Below are positions 23,798 to 35,982 of a stretch of 64,000 bases of DNA, one piece after another. The notes under the pieces were generated by a model that saw only the letters and a list, made by a program, of their open reading frames with translations, did not search any database and was not told the DNA's origin. Origin of the DNA: Sporobolomyces roseus (Eukaryota; Basidiomycota; Microbotryomycetes; Sporidiobolales; Sporidiobolaceae); the NCBI GenBank assembly GCA_016617785.1, contig JADILM010000006.1, positions 1,550,001 through 1,614,000 of the forward strand, read 5' to 3'. Position 1 is the first letter of the stretch. The number at the start of each line of letters is the position of its first letter. Both the position numbers and the translations under genes were made by a program.

Positions 23798-24626
23798 TGT
23801 ATCTGTAGAGGCTTTGAAGCGAGAGTATGCAGAAAGTGAAAAGGGAGAAAGAAGGAAAAGAAGGAAGATTTTTCGATGCAATCGTCACTCCGAACCGTCC
23901 CCACTTGAAATTGTTTCAAATCGATGCTGAGTGATCTATTGATTATACTCGATCTGTTGTAGTCGAATTGGGTCTGTAGCGAGTTGTATTGCTCTGTCAA
24001 AGGGAGCTTGATTATTTCGCAATCTCGTTTCGAGCTGTTCTGCACGATCAGTGCAGCGTATCTCGCTCAAGCTCTGCTAGGCTCACTAGACCGTCGAAAT
24101 AGAGTGCTGAGTCATGCTCATGAGAGGCTGGACGCCTTTGTCGTCGTCGTCGAGTCGCCGGGAGATGTACTTCTCGATCGCAATTTTCTGCCACTTGGGG
24201 CTGATTTTCGTCGAAACCTGGCTCACAAGACCTCAAATTGAGCCAATATCGACGTTCGGTGAGAGTTTCAGGCTCGTAGGGGGAGTAGGAGAGGCTAGGG
24301 CAGCGTTGAGCTCGCTGTTTTTAATCGCGAGTCTTTTTCAGCAGTTCTCTCGACCCTGCTCAATCACTCCGAGTTTACTTCAGGTCATATCAAAGCGTGA
24401 CTGTTAGTCAATAGGCTCATGAGGAGAGTTGCATCGATTCCGTTTAACCTTCTCAGGTCTTTCCGTGTCAACATCCTGCTTTCTTTCTGAGCTATTCGAG
24501 CATCTCACGCAAGATAGTATTGTCTCAGGGCTAGCCGCCTACCCAGGGTGGTGTATAACGTTTCCCGCGGCATCGAGGAGGTGCGTGCGGACGGATTCTA
24601 TATCCGCAGAATTCTCGCTTCCAGGG
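23798..24626. other. Gene-poor stretch upstream of tRNA-Gly
   Basis: About 830 bases without a supported protein gene. Open frames here are short and carry no recognisable motifs or splice-linked partners. It includes the promoter of the aldo-keto reductase gene. Confidence 0.45.
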
Positions 24627-24697
24627 TCGCTAGTGGTTTAGTGGTAAAATCGACGCTTCCCATGCGTTGGCCACGGGTTCGATTCCCGTCTAGCGAA
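24627..24697 (+). tRNA. tRNA-Gly (anticodon CCC)
   Basis: A perfect cloverleaf of 71 nt, no intron. The acceptor stem TCGCTAG pairs with CTAGCGA (all seven pairs). The D-arm region is TGGTTTAGTGG (A box). The anticodon loop TTCCCAT gives anticodon CCC, flanked by stem GACGC/GCGTT. The T arm is ACGGG-TTCGATT-CCCGT (B box). A run of eight T residues begins ten bases downstream, the usual RNA polymerase III terminator. Confidence 0.96.
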
Positions 24698-25060
24698 AGC
24701 TGATTCTTTTTTTTGCCCCTCTGCACAAGCGAATCTGCCAACTCCTCTTTTCAGGGAAATTCGGTGAGTCTATGGCGGAAAGGGTATCTGAGGGCTTCAG
24801 AGAGGTTTCTGAGAGCTGAGAGAAACACGGAACTGTACATGAGCCCATAAGGCGAGTCGAACGTCTAAGTTAGATTCGCTAGACTTGCGAGGAAATCCTT
24901 TGCTCCGGTTTTTCAGCTGCCGGGCCAGACTAAGGTTGAAACGGTCGCTGCCCGACGTCAGAGCGCCTCGGAGCCATCTTATTAGAGACGATGCAGACAG
25001 ACTCGAAATCAGGTCGTCGCCGTGAAAGAAGCAAAAAGTGATGCAAAATGCGAAAGACGC
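24698..25060. other. Spacer between the two convergent tRNA genes
   Basis: Apart from the T-run terminator just after tRNA-Gly, this spacer of about 360 bases shows no gene or repeat. Confidence 0.5.
24707..24714 (+). terminator. RNA polymerase III terminator of tRNA-Gly
   Basis: Eight T residues on the RNA-like strand, ten bases after the tRNA 3' end. Confidence 0.8.
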
Positions 25061-25065
25061 AAAAA
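25061..25065 (-). terminator. Likely RNA polymerase III terminator of tRNA-Glu
   Basis: On the minus strand a TTTC-TTTTT tract begins a few bases after the tRNA 3' end. The T5 run is the probable stop. Confidence 0.6.
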
Positions 25066-25073
25066 GAAATGTT

Positions 25074-25145
25074 TTCCCCTGCCGGGAATTGAACCCGGGT
25101 CTCCTCGGTGAAAGCGAGATATCCTAACCATTGGACTACAGAGGA
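25074..25145 (-). tRNA. tRNA-Glu (anticodon TTC)
   Basis: A 72-nt cloverleaf on the minus strand. The acceptor TCCTCTG pairs with CAGGGGA (one G-U). The A box region is TAGTCCAATGGTTAGGATA. The anticodon loop TTTCACC gives TTC within the conserved stretch TCTCGCTTTCACCGAGGAGA of eukaryotic tRNA-Glu. The T arm is CCCGG-GTTCAATT-CCCGG. No intron. Confidence 0.96.
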
Positions 25146-25702
25146 TATGAGGAAGAAGCTAATAAGTGACATACTGTCGCGCCGCACAAGCCTCCCACAT
25201 CTTTTTACCGCCATTCTCGCAAGCCCTGAGCCTAGGGATAATCAGAGAGGAGCCGTAGGTGAATAGAGAGGCTGTCGATTAGCTCGAGGCAAGATGATTA
25301 GAGTTTCGCCTGCGCTGAAGCCACAAAACGGCTTTCGCAAGTCGTCGTCGAAAGCGTTTTTAATCAGCGACAGATGACCCGGTATTGAGTTGATGCTCAA
25401 CATATACAGGTCTGTCATTGCGGAGACAGTGACAAGGATCGAGAGCAGCGGGAAGCGACAAGGATTGACTAAATCTGGTTTGCTCTCACTTATTCGAGCT
25501 ACACTCCCCTCTTCACTTCCTCAATATCAGAGCCTCAATATCAAACAGATCTCACTACGGACCTCGTCTTGATAAACAGACTCGAGCTTGGGAACAAGGG
25601 TTCGAAAGACCGCTCACTTGAGAGACAGCTCGACGTTGAAGCGAAAGACAGCTAAGATTATGACGACAAACTAAACGAAACATACAAAGAAACGACACAA
25701 CA
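25146..25702. other. Intergenic upstream of tRNA-Glu / downstream of CSM3
   Basis: About 560 bases with no supported gene, RNA or repeat. Confidence 0.45.
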
Positions 25703-26873
25703 CTAAGACAAGATATCCTCCATCTCCCTCATCGCCGCCATCGCTTCATCATCATCATCCTCCTCCGGTTGCTCCTCATCGTAATCTTCATTCACTTCGG
25801 GCTTCTTGGCAGCGACTTTCTTCTGCTGTGTCTGCTGTGCCTCCGCCTCGAGTGATGCCATGAGTGCATCATCATCTCCAAACAAATCCTCCAAATCTTC
25901 CTCCCCGAACCCATCTTCCTCCTCTTCCTTCTCCTTCTCCTTCTCCTTCTCTTTCGATTGTGATTGGGATTGAGATTGGGAACCTTTTCGATTGAGTCCA
26001 GCAAAGATCCCTTCCTCAGGTTCCAAGTCGAGATCTTGATTGAATTCGGGATGTTCAGAATCGGGTTTCGAAGTTTTCCCACTCTTCCAATCATCTTTGT
26101 ATTCCTTCAACGCTTTCTACATACTCGACGATACGTCAGCCTGATGATTCTGTTCGCAAAGAGGATGGAAAGGCTCACTTGGAGTGATCGCTTGTGACAG
26201 AGTTTCTCGACGGATTGTAAAGTGTCGCGGAGGTTCGTTTTCGGATACATCTGATGAGTCCATAGTTGATACACTGATAGAACTCGTTTCAGATCTTGTG
26301 CCTGAGCGATACGAGGGTGGAGGGAAGGACGAAAGAGAGCAGAGAGAGAATATCGAGTTTCGTCAGCTTGCGAAATCGATTCTGCGATCTAAGGAAACAT
26401 TTCAGACATACCTCGTGACCTTTCCCTTTAATCTTGATCTTCTTGATATCACCAACGAGTCTCGGAAACCCCGTAGGACCAAGTAAACGAGTTTCATCCA
26501 TTCTCGCAACAATTTTCCTCTTCTTGACTGGTGCCGCATCCGCATCCAAATCACCCTGTAACGCGTCGTCTAATCCATCTCCCGTCCCTGTTCCAGTCCC
26601 ATCTCCCAAATTGAACAAATCATCGAACGCTCCTCCTAAAATCCCATCTCCGACTGTCGGTGATTTCTCGCGTGTTCGATTCGAGGAAAGACGCTGCTTC
26701 TTGTCGTACTGATCGAAATCGAATGGTGTATCGTCGTCGTCGTCTTCTGCTCCCAAGAAAGTTGCTCGTTTCTTTGTGAGGGTTGTCGCGTCTTTCTTTG
26801 CGTTGAGAGCTGCTCTGCGTTCGGTTGTACCGCGTGTTGAAGATCTAGGTGGACTTGAATGATCTGATGACAT
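25703..26873 (-). CDS. CSM3: Replication fork protection complex subunit Csm3/Swi3 (Tipin)
   Basis: Three exons from the ATG at 26871-26873 (MSSDHSSPPRSSTRG) to the TAG at 25703. An acidic, disordered N-terminus contains FLGAEDDDDDTPFDFDQYD. The Swi3/Tipin domain follows: LLGPTGFPRLVGDIKKIKI and KGKGHEAQDLKRVLSVYQLW, then HQMYPKTNLRDTLQSVEKLC. The C-terminus is a long charged region with a QSQSQSQSKEKEKEKEKEEEE repeat tract and EEDLEDLFGDDDALMASLEA. With Tof1/Timeless this protein stabilises stalled forks, links the helicase to polymerase and supports the S-phase checkpoint. It shares a short divergent promoter with the cap methyltransferase gene. Confidence 0.92.
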
Positions 26874-26989
26874 CTAGGATTGCCTTTGAAGTGGTTGAGA
26901 GGAAAGGAAAGTGAGGAGTTGAAGGAAGAAGAGCAAAGAAGTTGGTCTCCTTCCTCCCACTCACTCTCAGACGACTCAGTCAATCAAGT
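26874..26989. promoter_or_regulatory. Divergent promoter, CSM3 / ABD1
   Basis: 116 bases separate the two ATGs. Purine-rich on the plus strand near CSM3. No TATA box seen. Confidence 0.6.
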
Positions 26990-28722
<1,733 letters not shown>

Positions 28723-28899
28723 CTTACACTGTCAATACATGCAGATTCGAATAACCCACTCTTGCCGTTCACCTCCTATCTTGCTTCGGAGATCTCGCAA
28801 GTCCCGCGGGTTCGGATGCTGGAGCGATCTACTGCTTTCTCTTCTGCTCCTCTTCTCTTCTCTCTCTTCCCTCACGTCATCTACCCTCACATCTACCAG

Positions 28900-29725
28900 A
28901 TGGAGTTCTCGACAATGCTGGGTCCTAGGGAGCTCTACACTCCGATCAGCGAGAGTGGAGACTCTGAAGCGACGGTCGCTCTTTTCCCCCAAGGTACGTT
29001 CCTGACCTTTCGAGTTTGTTCGCTTGTCACGATACAGCAAACGAACAGTAACGACTCTCTGTGACCACAGACGATGTACCTTCTTACTCAAAAGCCGTTC
29101 TTGACACCTTGGGATGTAAATTCGTTTCGGCCAAAGACGCGCTTCAGCATTTCAACGACTGGATCGCACAATGTGGAGGCCTCGAAGAAGCATACGCCGC
29201 TCAGAATCATGGTGAGAAGTACTCCATGCCCGAGGAGTGGGTCGAAGTGAAAGCTGTTTGCATCAGGCAAGTCTCTGAGCTATCACTTGGCGAGGAACGC
29301 GAGACTCACACTTCGGTTCGAGCAGCTCGAAGCAAGCCCTCATCGCGACAATCCCAGCTGAAAGAAAGATCAACTACACCGGTGATGATCTGTCGATCTA
29401 CGAGAAGGCCGTCCACATCGTTGACCCTGCCGAACGCGCTCTCTCTGGATTACTCGAAGTAGGACATCGCTGGGACTGCCGCATCAGGTCTCTTACACCA
29501 GTTCACATTCATGTTAATGGGCAATCCATGCACTTGACATTCGAAGAAGAGGTAGAGCAGCGCTATTACGCAAAACGTTTGTTGCTCGTTCCAGCTCTGC
29601 GAAAGCGTTCTTACCAAGGATACAAACCCGTCGACACACCTCACATTGTATGGGTCGCCAAATTTGCCGATCTCCTCAGCCCGGAGCATCTTGGTCATTT
29701 GGAGAATTTGAATGCCTTACTTTGA
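28900..29725 (+). CDS. Unrecognised protein, family 'YSKA' copy 1
   Basis: Three exons (28900-28993, 29071-29266, 29326-29725) give 229 residues starting MEFSTMLGPRELYTP. I do not recognise a known domain. The protein aligns by eye with two other genes in this window (34790-35490 and 35983-36687). Shared blocks are SYSKAVLDTLGCKF, then EEWVEVKAVCI at the end of exon 2, then TPVHIHVNGQSM followed by RYYAKRLLLVPALR. The first intron is phase 1 and the second phase 2, as in the other copies. The second intron begins GCAAGT, a GC donor; only its removal keeps the frame. No signal peptide or membrane helix is visible; probably a soluble protein. Confidence 0.65.
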
Positions 29726-29913
29726 AATCCCCTTTAAATTGTGTAGTCGAATGTGCAACGGTTTCGCAGTGCTTTAGCTTTCGAAACCTCGTCGCTCGCT
29801 ATCCGGGACTGGGCGACTTCGAACGAGTATCGAATTCGAGAAAGGAAGAACGACGATTGCGATACTACTTTGAAAACTCAGATTCTGTCTACTCCCTTTA
29901 AACCTGCCCGATC

Positions 29914-31455
29914 TCAAGCCTTCATCTCGCTCTCCCCATACGGAGCGGGTGTATCTCCCTCCGCCTCCACCTCTCCTTGACCTGGAATCATAATAGGTTT
30001 CTCCTCTTGCGCCAACCCATAATCGTAGAATCCTTTTCCTGATTTCTTACCCATGTAACCCGCTGAGACCATTCGCTGCAAGTGAGAGAGTAGGTGTGAG
30101 TGACAGCGGAAGAAAGAGGAGAGAAGAAAAGCGAGGCGTACGGAGAGAAGTACGGATGGTCGATATTTGGAATCGCCAGTTTCGGTGTGAAGGACTTGCA
30201 TGATTGATAAGCAGGTGTCGAGACCGATGCTAGAGAGGCGACATCAAGTCAGCTGAGGAATCTTCGACAGGAAAGAGAGGGAAATAGTCGGAAGGGAGGG
30301 AAGCGGAGTCGAGCTTCGTGAAGAACGACGAGTGTGAGAGGATCGCAGAAAGGAAAGCTTACAAGTCAGCGAGTTGCAGAGGTCCCATAGGGTGTCGCAT
30401 ACCTGTCGTTGCAGAGTTCTGATCAGCGAAGGTGCGATCAAAGAGAAAAGAGGTAGACTCTTACCCAATTTCATCGTTTGGTCGATGTCCTCCCTCGTTG
30501 CAATTCCCGAATCCAGAACCTCGATCGATTCGTTGATGAAAGGCATAAGTAACCTATTCGAGATGAATCCAGGAGAGTCTCTCGAGGTAACGACGGTCTT
30601 TCCCATTTCTTCTGCGAACGTTTGAGCGGTCTTGAGGACGAGAGGATGTGTTTGTAGTGCCGGGATCAACTCAACGAGAGTCATGATTGGTACAGGGTTG
30701 ACTAGATAGCAGTACTTAATGAGCGAGACAGGAAAGGAAAGACAGGTTAGAGATTTCGCTTACAGAAATGGAATCCGACGACACTCCTCGACCTATCCTC
30801 ACCGGTTTCCCTCGAGATCGCACTCGCAGCAAGTTTTGACAGGCTGATTGAGCTCGTGTTACTTGCTAGAATCGAGGAGGGCTTGAGATGAGTCGCCAGA
30901 TCTTGGAAAATGGATTGTTTGACTTTGAGATTCTCCGAAACAGCCTGTTCACTCCCCCGATCAGCCTCATCCACAGTGCGAGGGATGAAGAACGTTACCT
31001 CGATAGCCAAATCGACACCATCTTCCCCTCCGAACCCAGAGATACCTTCTACAGTTCCGATTCTCTTCTTCACTTGCTCCATTTCCTCTTCTCCAATTTT
31101 ACCCTTTTTCAATTCTTTCGCCAATAAGGAATGCATGAAGTCTACACCACTCTTTAGCTGTGCTGGGTTGTTATCTACGAGGAGAACTTTTGCTCCGGCG
31201 GTCTGCCGGGATCCAAAAAATCAGGGAGGGGGTGAGCAGTCGACGGACATGAGATAGAGGAGTGTGGCTTACTCTAGCTGCAACATAAGCAATTCCAACT
31301 CCCATCTGACCAGCTCCGATGATCCCTACGCTTCTGATCGCTCCATTTGCAGCTGAAGTTGATGAGAATTGCTTGAAGTGGGGAATTGAGGGGGAAGAGA
31401 GGAAAGAAGAGGAAGAAGCGAAGGAGCGAGGGAGTAGTCGTGTAGAGCGTAGCAT
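29914..31455 (-). CDS. 3-hydroxyacyl-CoA (3-hydroxybutyryl-CoA) dehydrogenase, mitochondrial
   Basis: Multi-exon gene from the ATG at 31453-31455. The N-terminus [20 protein letters not shown] is Arg/Ser-rich with no acidic residues, a good mitochondrial presequence. Then comes the NAD-binding motif [19 protein letters not shown] (GxGxxG), [39 protein letters not shown], and the catalytic segment [20 protein letters not shown] in which the His precedes FFNPVP. Conserved C-domain blocks are [20 protein letters not shown] and [20 protein letters not shown], then [14 protein letters not shown]. The enzyme oxidises L-3-hydroxyacyl-CoA in beta-oxidation. No peroxisomal C-terminal signal is present (the end is GESEMKA), consistent with mitochondria. 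Confidence 0.92.
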
Positions 31456-31728
31456 GCTAGTGAAGGTCGAATCTGCGAGTGTGAGTAACAGGAGAGAAAG
31501 CAGCGATTTCAGCAGCTTCCCGATTTTCGCAGCTAACCGGTAAGCGCTGAGGGCTTCACTTCATCGCCCTTACTTGGAAAAGGGCATTTCATTCGTTTGC
31601 GTAGTATATATCAAAGCACAGAAAACAGAAACAATTCAAAAAATCGTAAAAAGCAAAAACAGAAACAAGCGAGAGAATCCATTCCTTTCGTCCTCCGTTC
31701 ATCCATTCCCGCAGTTTCCTCTCCCCAC

Positions 31729-32912
31729 TCATTCCTCCAACTCATCCTCCTCGTCATCTTCCTCTTCGTCCTCGTCCATTCCCATTCCCATTCCCCCTTC
31801 GTCCTCTTCCTCAGAATCTTCCATCGCTTGTCTCCCCGGCAACTCGACCGCAGGGGGTGGCAGTCCAGTTCCCAAAACCCTTCCATGTAACTCACCATAC
31901 GCAGGAGGAGGGGTTCCATCCTCAGCTCCATCTCGACCAACACGATCTTGTACTTCTCCCATCACGATTCCTCGGGAACGAGATTGACGGAGAACTGTAC
32001 GAGGAGGAGCAGGGGCGCGAGGACGAGGAACGGGGGAAGTTGCGCGAGGGACTACAGGGGGCGAGGGTTTAGCTGCTTGGGCTTCTCGAACGAATTTCTC
32101 TAAACAGCATTGAAAGAACGAATTTAGTCAGAATCGAGTGATAGAACAGCGAGGGAGTACTTACCTCGCTCATCCTTCTCACTCCTCAACCTCCTATCCT
32201 CTTCGAATTCCAACAATGCTTTCTCTTTCCTCATCTTCTCAGCATCCTTCTCTGATTCCCTGTACCTTTTCTCCCTCTCCTCTGCTTCCTTTGCCCTCTT
32301 CAACGTACTCTCCAATACGTATATGCCCGTCTTCAATTTGTGTAATTCCTTCGAGATGGGAGAAGGGGGGAACACGAGATAAGCGGTGAAATCTATGGTC
32401 TGTCGTCGGAAACCGCAGGCGACGAGATAGTCGTGAGGAGCAGAGTTGGAGACGTTCATGATCGTACGCTGAATCAAAGGGTTCGATAGACGGATCTGAC
32501 GATATTTGGAAGCGGCGGTAGGGTTCGGAGGAGAGAGAATATTGGAGAGGAGTTTTTCGAGAGTTGAGAGAGTTTCAACTGCTTGAGTTTTCGAGCAATT
32601 TGGAAGAAGCTACACAGTCGCTGTATCAGCTCGGTACGGATACTGGGAGAGAGAGGGAAGAAGACGAACTTGACTATCCATTATTCGTGAAAATACGAGA
32701 ATATCATTGCGAGTGGGATTGAAAGGTGATTCAGATCGTTGATGTGCTTGATCCGGTGAAGAGTACTGGGGAGTATTGATTTGTTTCGCACGTTGTTCTG
32801 CTGCTAGGAGTGCTTGTTCTCTTGGAGAGAGTGCGGCAGAGGGAGTGGGGGTGGAGGGAGAGGGTGAAGCTGCGGAGGAGGTAGATGGGAGTGCGCCAGG
32901 TAGACCAGACAT
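31729..32912 (-). CDS. PUB-domain protein
   Basis: The start was chosen at the ATG at 32910-32912 (MSGLPGALPSTSSAA). An in-frame ATG at 32999 would add 29 residues but leaves only 39 bases to the divergent gene. After a Ser/Pro/Thr-rich leader the block LLPNCSKTQAVETLSTLEKL runs into SNILSPPNPTAASKYRQIRL, then SNPLIQRTIMNVSNSAPHDY and LVACGFRRQTIDFTAYLVFP. This matches the PUB fold (as in PNGase and UBXD proteins), with the 'KYR.I...N' and 'FL...GF' anchors. A charged coiled coil follows (LKRAKEAEEREKRYRESEKD). The C-terminus is Pro/Arg-rich and then strongly acidic, ending EEDDEEDELEE. PUB domains bind the C-terminus of Cdc48/p97, so a role as a p97 cofactor is inferred. Confidence 0.72.
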
Positions 32913-33038
32913 TGTACTGATAGGCTGTAGAGTATTCGAGCTGGACTTGAGAACGATTTGAGAGGCAGGAGGAGAGAGGGAGAGAGAAAGCGATGTCATC
33001 GTTGGCTCCCTCTTCCACCACTTCACTGAACTCAAAGA
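32913..33038. promoter_or_regulatory. Divergent promoter, PUB protein / mitochondrial protein
   Basis: 126 bases between the preferred ATGs of two oppositely oriented genes, shorter still if the upstream ATG at 32999 is used. Confidence 0.5.
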
Positions 33039-34747
33039 ATGCTATCACCCAGAACAATAATTAGACCACATCAGCTTCAGCGAACCTTTCAAAGACAAAT
33101 CATCTCTCGACGGAATTTGACTTCTACATCTCAACTCTCATTTCCTCGATCGACTAGAACACCTACTACCGCTTCACAATCCTCATTAGGTTCAACAGAA
33201 GAGCAACCAGATGATGTGATATCTCACAAGATTCAAAGTGAGTTCCCTCTTCTCTCCCTTCCTCTTCTTCTCGAACTCACTTCGCTCCCTTCACTCCTCT
33301 TAGCTATTCCTTTCCAACTACCACCCAATCGAGCGTTAGATATCTCCTATACAGCCGCCGCCTCAACCTTCGGAGTATCAGTCGTCTTCGCTCATTTACT
33401 CTCGAGATTCTGTAAAAGATGGTTTGGGTTCTCTCCTGCCGTGTTGGATTCAGGGATCGTAGAAAAGGCGTTCAGAATGGTACTCGTACCAGTGTGGAAA
33501 GTGGATCTGGTCATGAGAGGGAAAGCCCTATTGGAAGATACTGAACTGGATCTGAATAGTAAGAATCACCTGTTTCGCTCTCTCACCTGGCCAGCACTGA
33601 AGTCAACCTCGATGTTCGTAGTCTCTGCTCTCGACTCTTCACTACCAGGGTTCCGTCTCTCTCCCCTCGATGAACTCCCACTGAACGCACCCTTCTCACC
33701 AACCGATTCCGTCCCCTTCTCCCCCTCTCAGCACCTCACTCAACACTCCACTCCCGTAACCCTCCTCCCCTTCACCCATCACCCCTTATCGCTCCTCTCC
33801 AAGATCGCCTCCTTACCACGAACAATCGAATCGACCGATGGAATCGGCATGAACCCTAAGAGCTTCAAAGAAGTCTTGTTTGCGACTTATCCAGTGTTGA
33901 TGCCTATTTATTTGGGAGAGTTTGAGTTAAGGAACGATCCGGAAGAGAAGAAGGTTACTACGGTTCAATTCGGAACCAGCGATACACCTGTACGATCTCG
34001 CGTTCATCTCCTCTTCTCGATGTCAAGAAGCACTGACCGGGAGTGAGATTTTCAGGCTTTCTCGGTTTACCCTCAATTCTTGAAACCACCTCAATGGCTC
34101 CCTCAATCCGATTCCATTTCGCTCTCCATCTCGGGTCGACCGTCAAATCCTCAATCCGGTCAACCAACTCCTCAATCTGGTGCTTTACTGAAACAGCTGG
34201 AACCTCGATTGACTGAGCTATTAGGAAAGTTACAGGATAAGAGAAGGGATGGGAATGAAGAAGGAATGATCACGGATCGAATGGGGGAAGGAGTGCAAAT
34301 TGAGGAATTGGTTGAAGGAAACGAGAGGGTCATGGGTTACTCTCAGTGGATGGAGTCAGTATGAATTTCACTGAATATAGTGAGGCATTGATTTGAAGCT
34401 GATGTTTGAGTGAGCAGGCAAAATCAGGAATATGTAGAGGCGAGTAACAAGTTGGAGAACGTTTCAGCTATGCTAGAACAGGTCGAGGCGATGGTACGTC
34501 TACTCTTCTCCGATAATTGCTTTCGAATCAATCTTCCAGAGAATGAGACGATCCTGACTGATCTCTTGTTGCTTTTCTACAGCCTGATAACGTCAAATCC
34601 CTCTTGATCTCTTCATCGTCAATCCCGAAGCTACAAGATCGAGAAAGTCTGCTGAAAGATGTGACTGCGCAAGTTGGAAAAGCGAAGGATGAAGTTGATC
34701 GACTGAAACCGGAATGGATCGAAGGAGCAAGAAGAGCTGAAGAGTAG
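33039..34747 (+). CDS. Conserved-looking protein, probably mitochondrial; unknown function
   Basis: Six exons from the ATG at 33039 to the TAG at 34745-34747. The start MLSPRTIIRPHQLQRTFQRQ with further Arg/Ser residues and no acids looks like a mitochondrial presequence. A moderately hydrophobic stretch follows (SYTAAASTFGVSVVFAHLLS), then RFCKRWFGFSP, VEKAFRMVLVPVWKVDLVM and RGKALLEDTELDL. A central block is VLFATYPVLMPIYLGEFELR. The C-terminal third is charged and coiled-coil-like (ENVSAMLEQVEAMPDNVKSL, LLKDVTAQVGKAKDEVDRLK). I cannot name a family. The C-terminus converges on the next gene with only 42 bases between stop codons. Confidence 0.68.
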
Positions 34748-34789
34748 ATAGAGTCTTTACTGCTATAATTAGACATCCGACCTCTCGAA

Positions 34790-35490
34790 TCAAGAACGTT
34801 TGAGAGAGAGCGGAAGAGATCTGACTGGAATTGTGGACAGCTTGAGAAGAAGTGAAAGGGTATCTAATGCGAAGAATGCAAAACAGCGTGCATAACCCTA
34901 CAGCGCTTCCTCCACCTGTATCAACGTTCATCCAGAATGCGAGGAACAAACGATCAGCATGAAGTTTGGGCCCATGCTGTTTGACTTCTTCGACTCCGAC
35001 GAAAGCGCTGTCGAGTTGAATTGAGATGGCGTGATTGAAGTCGATGACGGGCATGATTTGAGGAGAGACGTTCTGCATATGAGCGCAACCGTCTCCAGGA
35101 ACAGTCCTGTCCGAGAGAACGAGAGTGGTCGTGAAGCTACGTTCGAAATTGCGATCAGTTTCATTCCGCGAAAATACCGTTTATAGCTTACTCAATCTCG
35201 ACATCCCTGATCTCAGACCAATCGTGATCGGTACTCTTTGGTTGCCTCCAGTTTCCGACACTAGCTCCTCTGGTGACCCACATCATGTGCTTGAAAAGTG
35301 CGTTTTCGGGAGGAACGATTTCCTTGTGACATCCGATCTGGTCTAGTTCTGATCGAGTATACGTGGGACCGGGCGCTGTGATGATCTCACTCTTCAAAGT
35401 CAGCGTTAAATCGGAGACTGGGGAACGTGAGAATGACTCACGGAGAGTTTGAGGGACGAAGGAAGCGGCAGAAGGGTTGAGCTGGCTCAT
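34790..35490 (-). CDS. Unrecognised protein, family 'YSKA' copy 2 (divergent)
   Basis: Four exons (35490-35442, 35375-35192, 35136-34916, 34863-34790) give 175 residues starting MSQLNPSAASFVPQTL. Blocks align with the copies at 28900 and 35983: TYTRSELDQIGCH (versus SYSKAVLDTLGCK), HDWSEIRDVEI at the end of exon 2, MPVIDFNHAISIQL, and LHADRLFLAFWMN. Intron 1 is phase 1 and intron 2 phase 2, as in both relatives. A third intron (34864-34915) is private to this copy and is needed to reach a stop before the convergent neighbour. No known domain, signal peptide or membrane helix. Least similar of the three; homology rests on short blocks plus intron phase. Confidence 0.58.
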
Positions 35491-35982
35491 TTCGAGCGGG
35501 GAGGACACCAAGAGAGTGCGAACACGAAGCGATGGAGAGGAAGTGAAGAGCAAGAAGTAAAGAGAGGGAGAGATGAGAAAGGAAAGAAAGTCGAATTGCG
35601 CCGCGGACTTTCCGAGTCTTCCCCTCTCCCGCTCTCCCCCAACAGAGAATCGTAGAAGGTTCTATCAAGAAGAAGAGGGAATCACCCGAGGAGAAGAGCC
35701 TGAATCGAAGCTGAGCTGTAATCTGGAAAAATATCGCTTCGCTTCGCTTCGCTTCGCTTCGCAAGTAGACCCTCGAGTCGCCATACTCGTACGAATCGGA
35801 ATGAGAGCGGGTGTAGAGAGAAGTACGTATTGCAGGTGAACCGAGACTAGAGGGAAGTACATTCGAAAACAAGCGAAAGAGGGAACGTCAAGCGATTTCT
35901 GAGGTTGCAGTCTGTCGGAAGTGTAGAGGGTGAGCGCTTCGAATCAGGATCGCATGCAGAGAAGGAGTTCGAAGTGCGTACA
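35491..35982. other. Intergenic between two family copies
   Basis: About 490 bases upstream of copy 2 and downstream of copy 3. It holds the CGCTT pentamer repeat (35735-35762) and no supported gene. Confidence 0.5.
35735..35762. repeat. CGCTT pentanucleotide microsatellite
   Basis: Five perfect CGCTT units plus three bases of a sixth, in the spacer between two tandem members of the unknown family. Confidence 0.95.

Noticed and set aside
24930..25214. 94-codon minus-strand frame over the tRNA-Glu gene
   Set aside because: It is simply read through the tRNA and its flanks; the tRNA explains the sequence.
34593..35078. Read-through version of family copy 2 extending across the convergent gene
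   Set aside because: It would overlap the last exon of the neighbouring gene; removing the 52-nt intron gives a clean stop before it.
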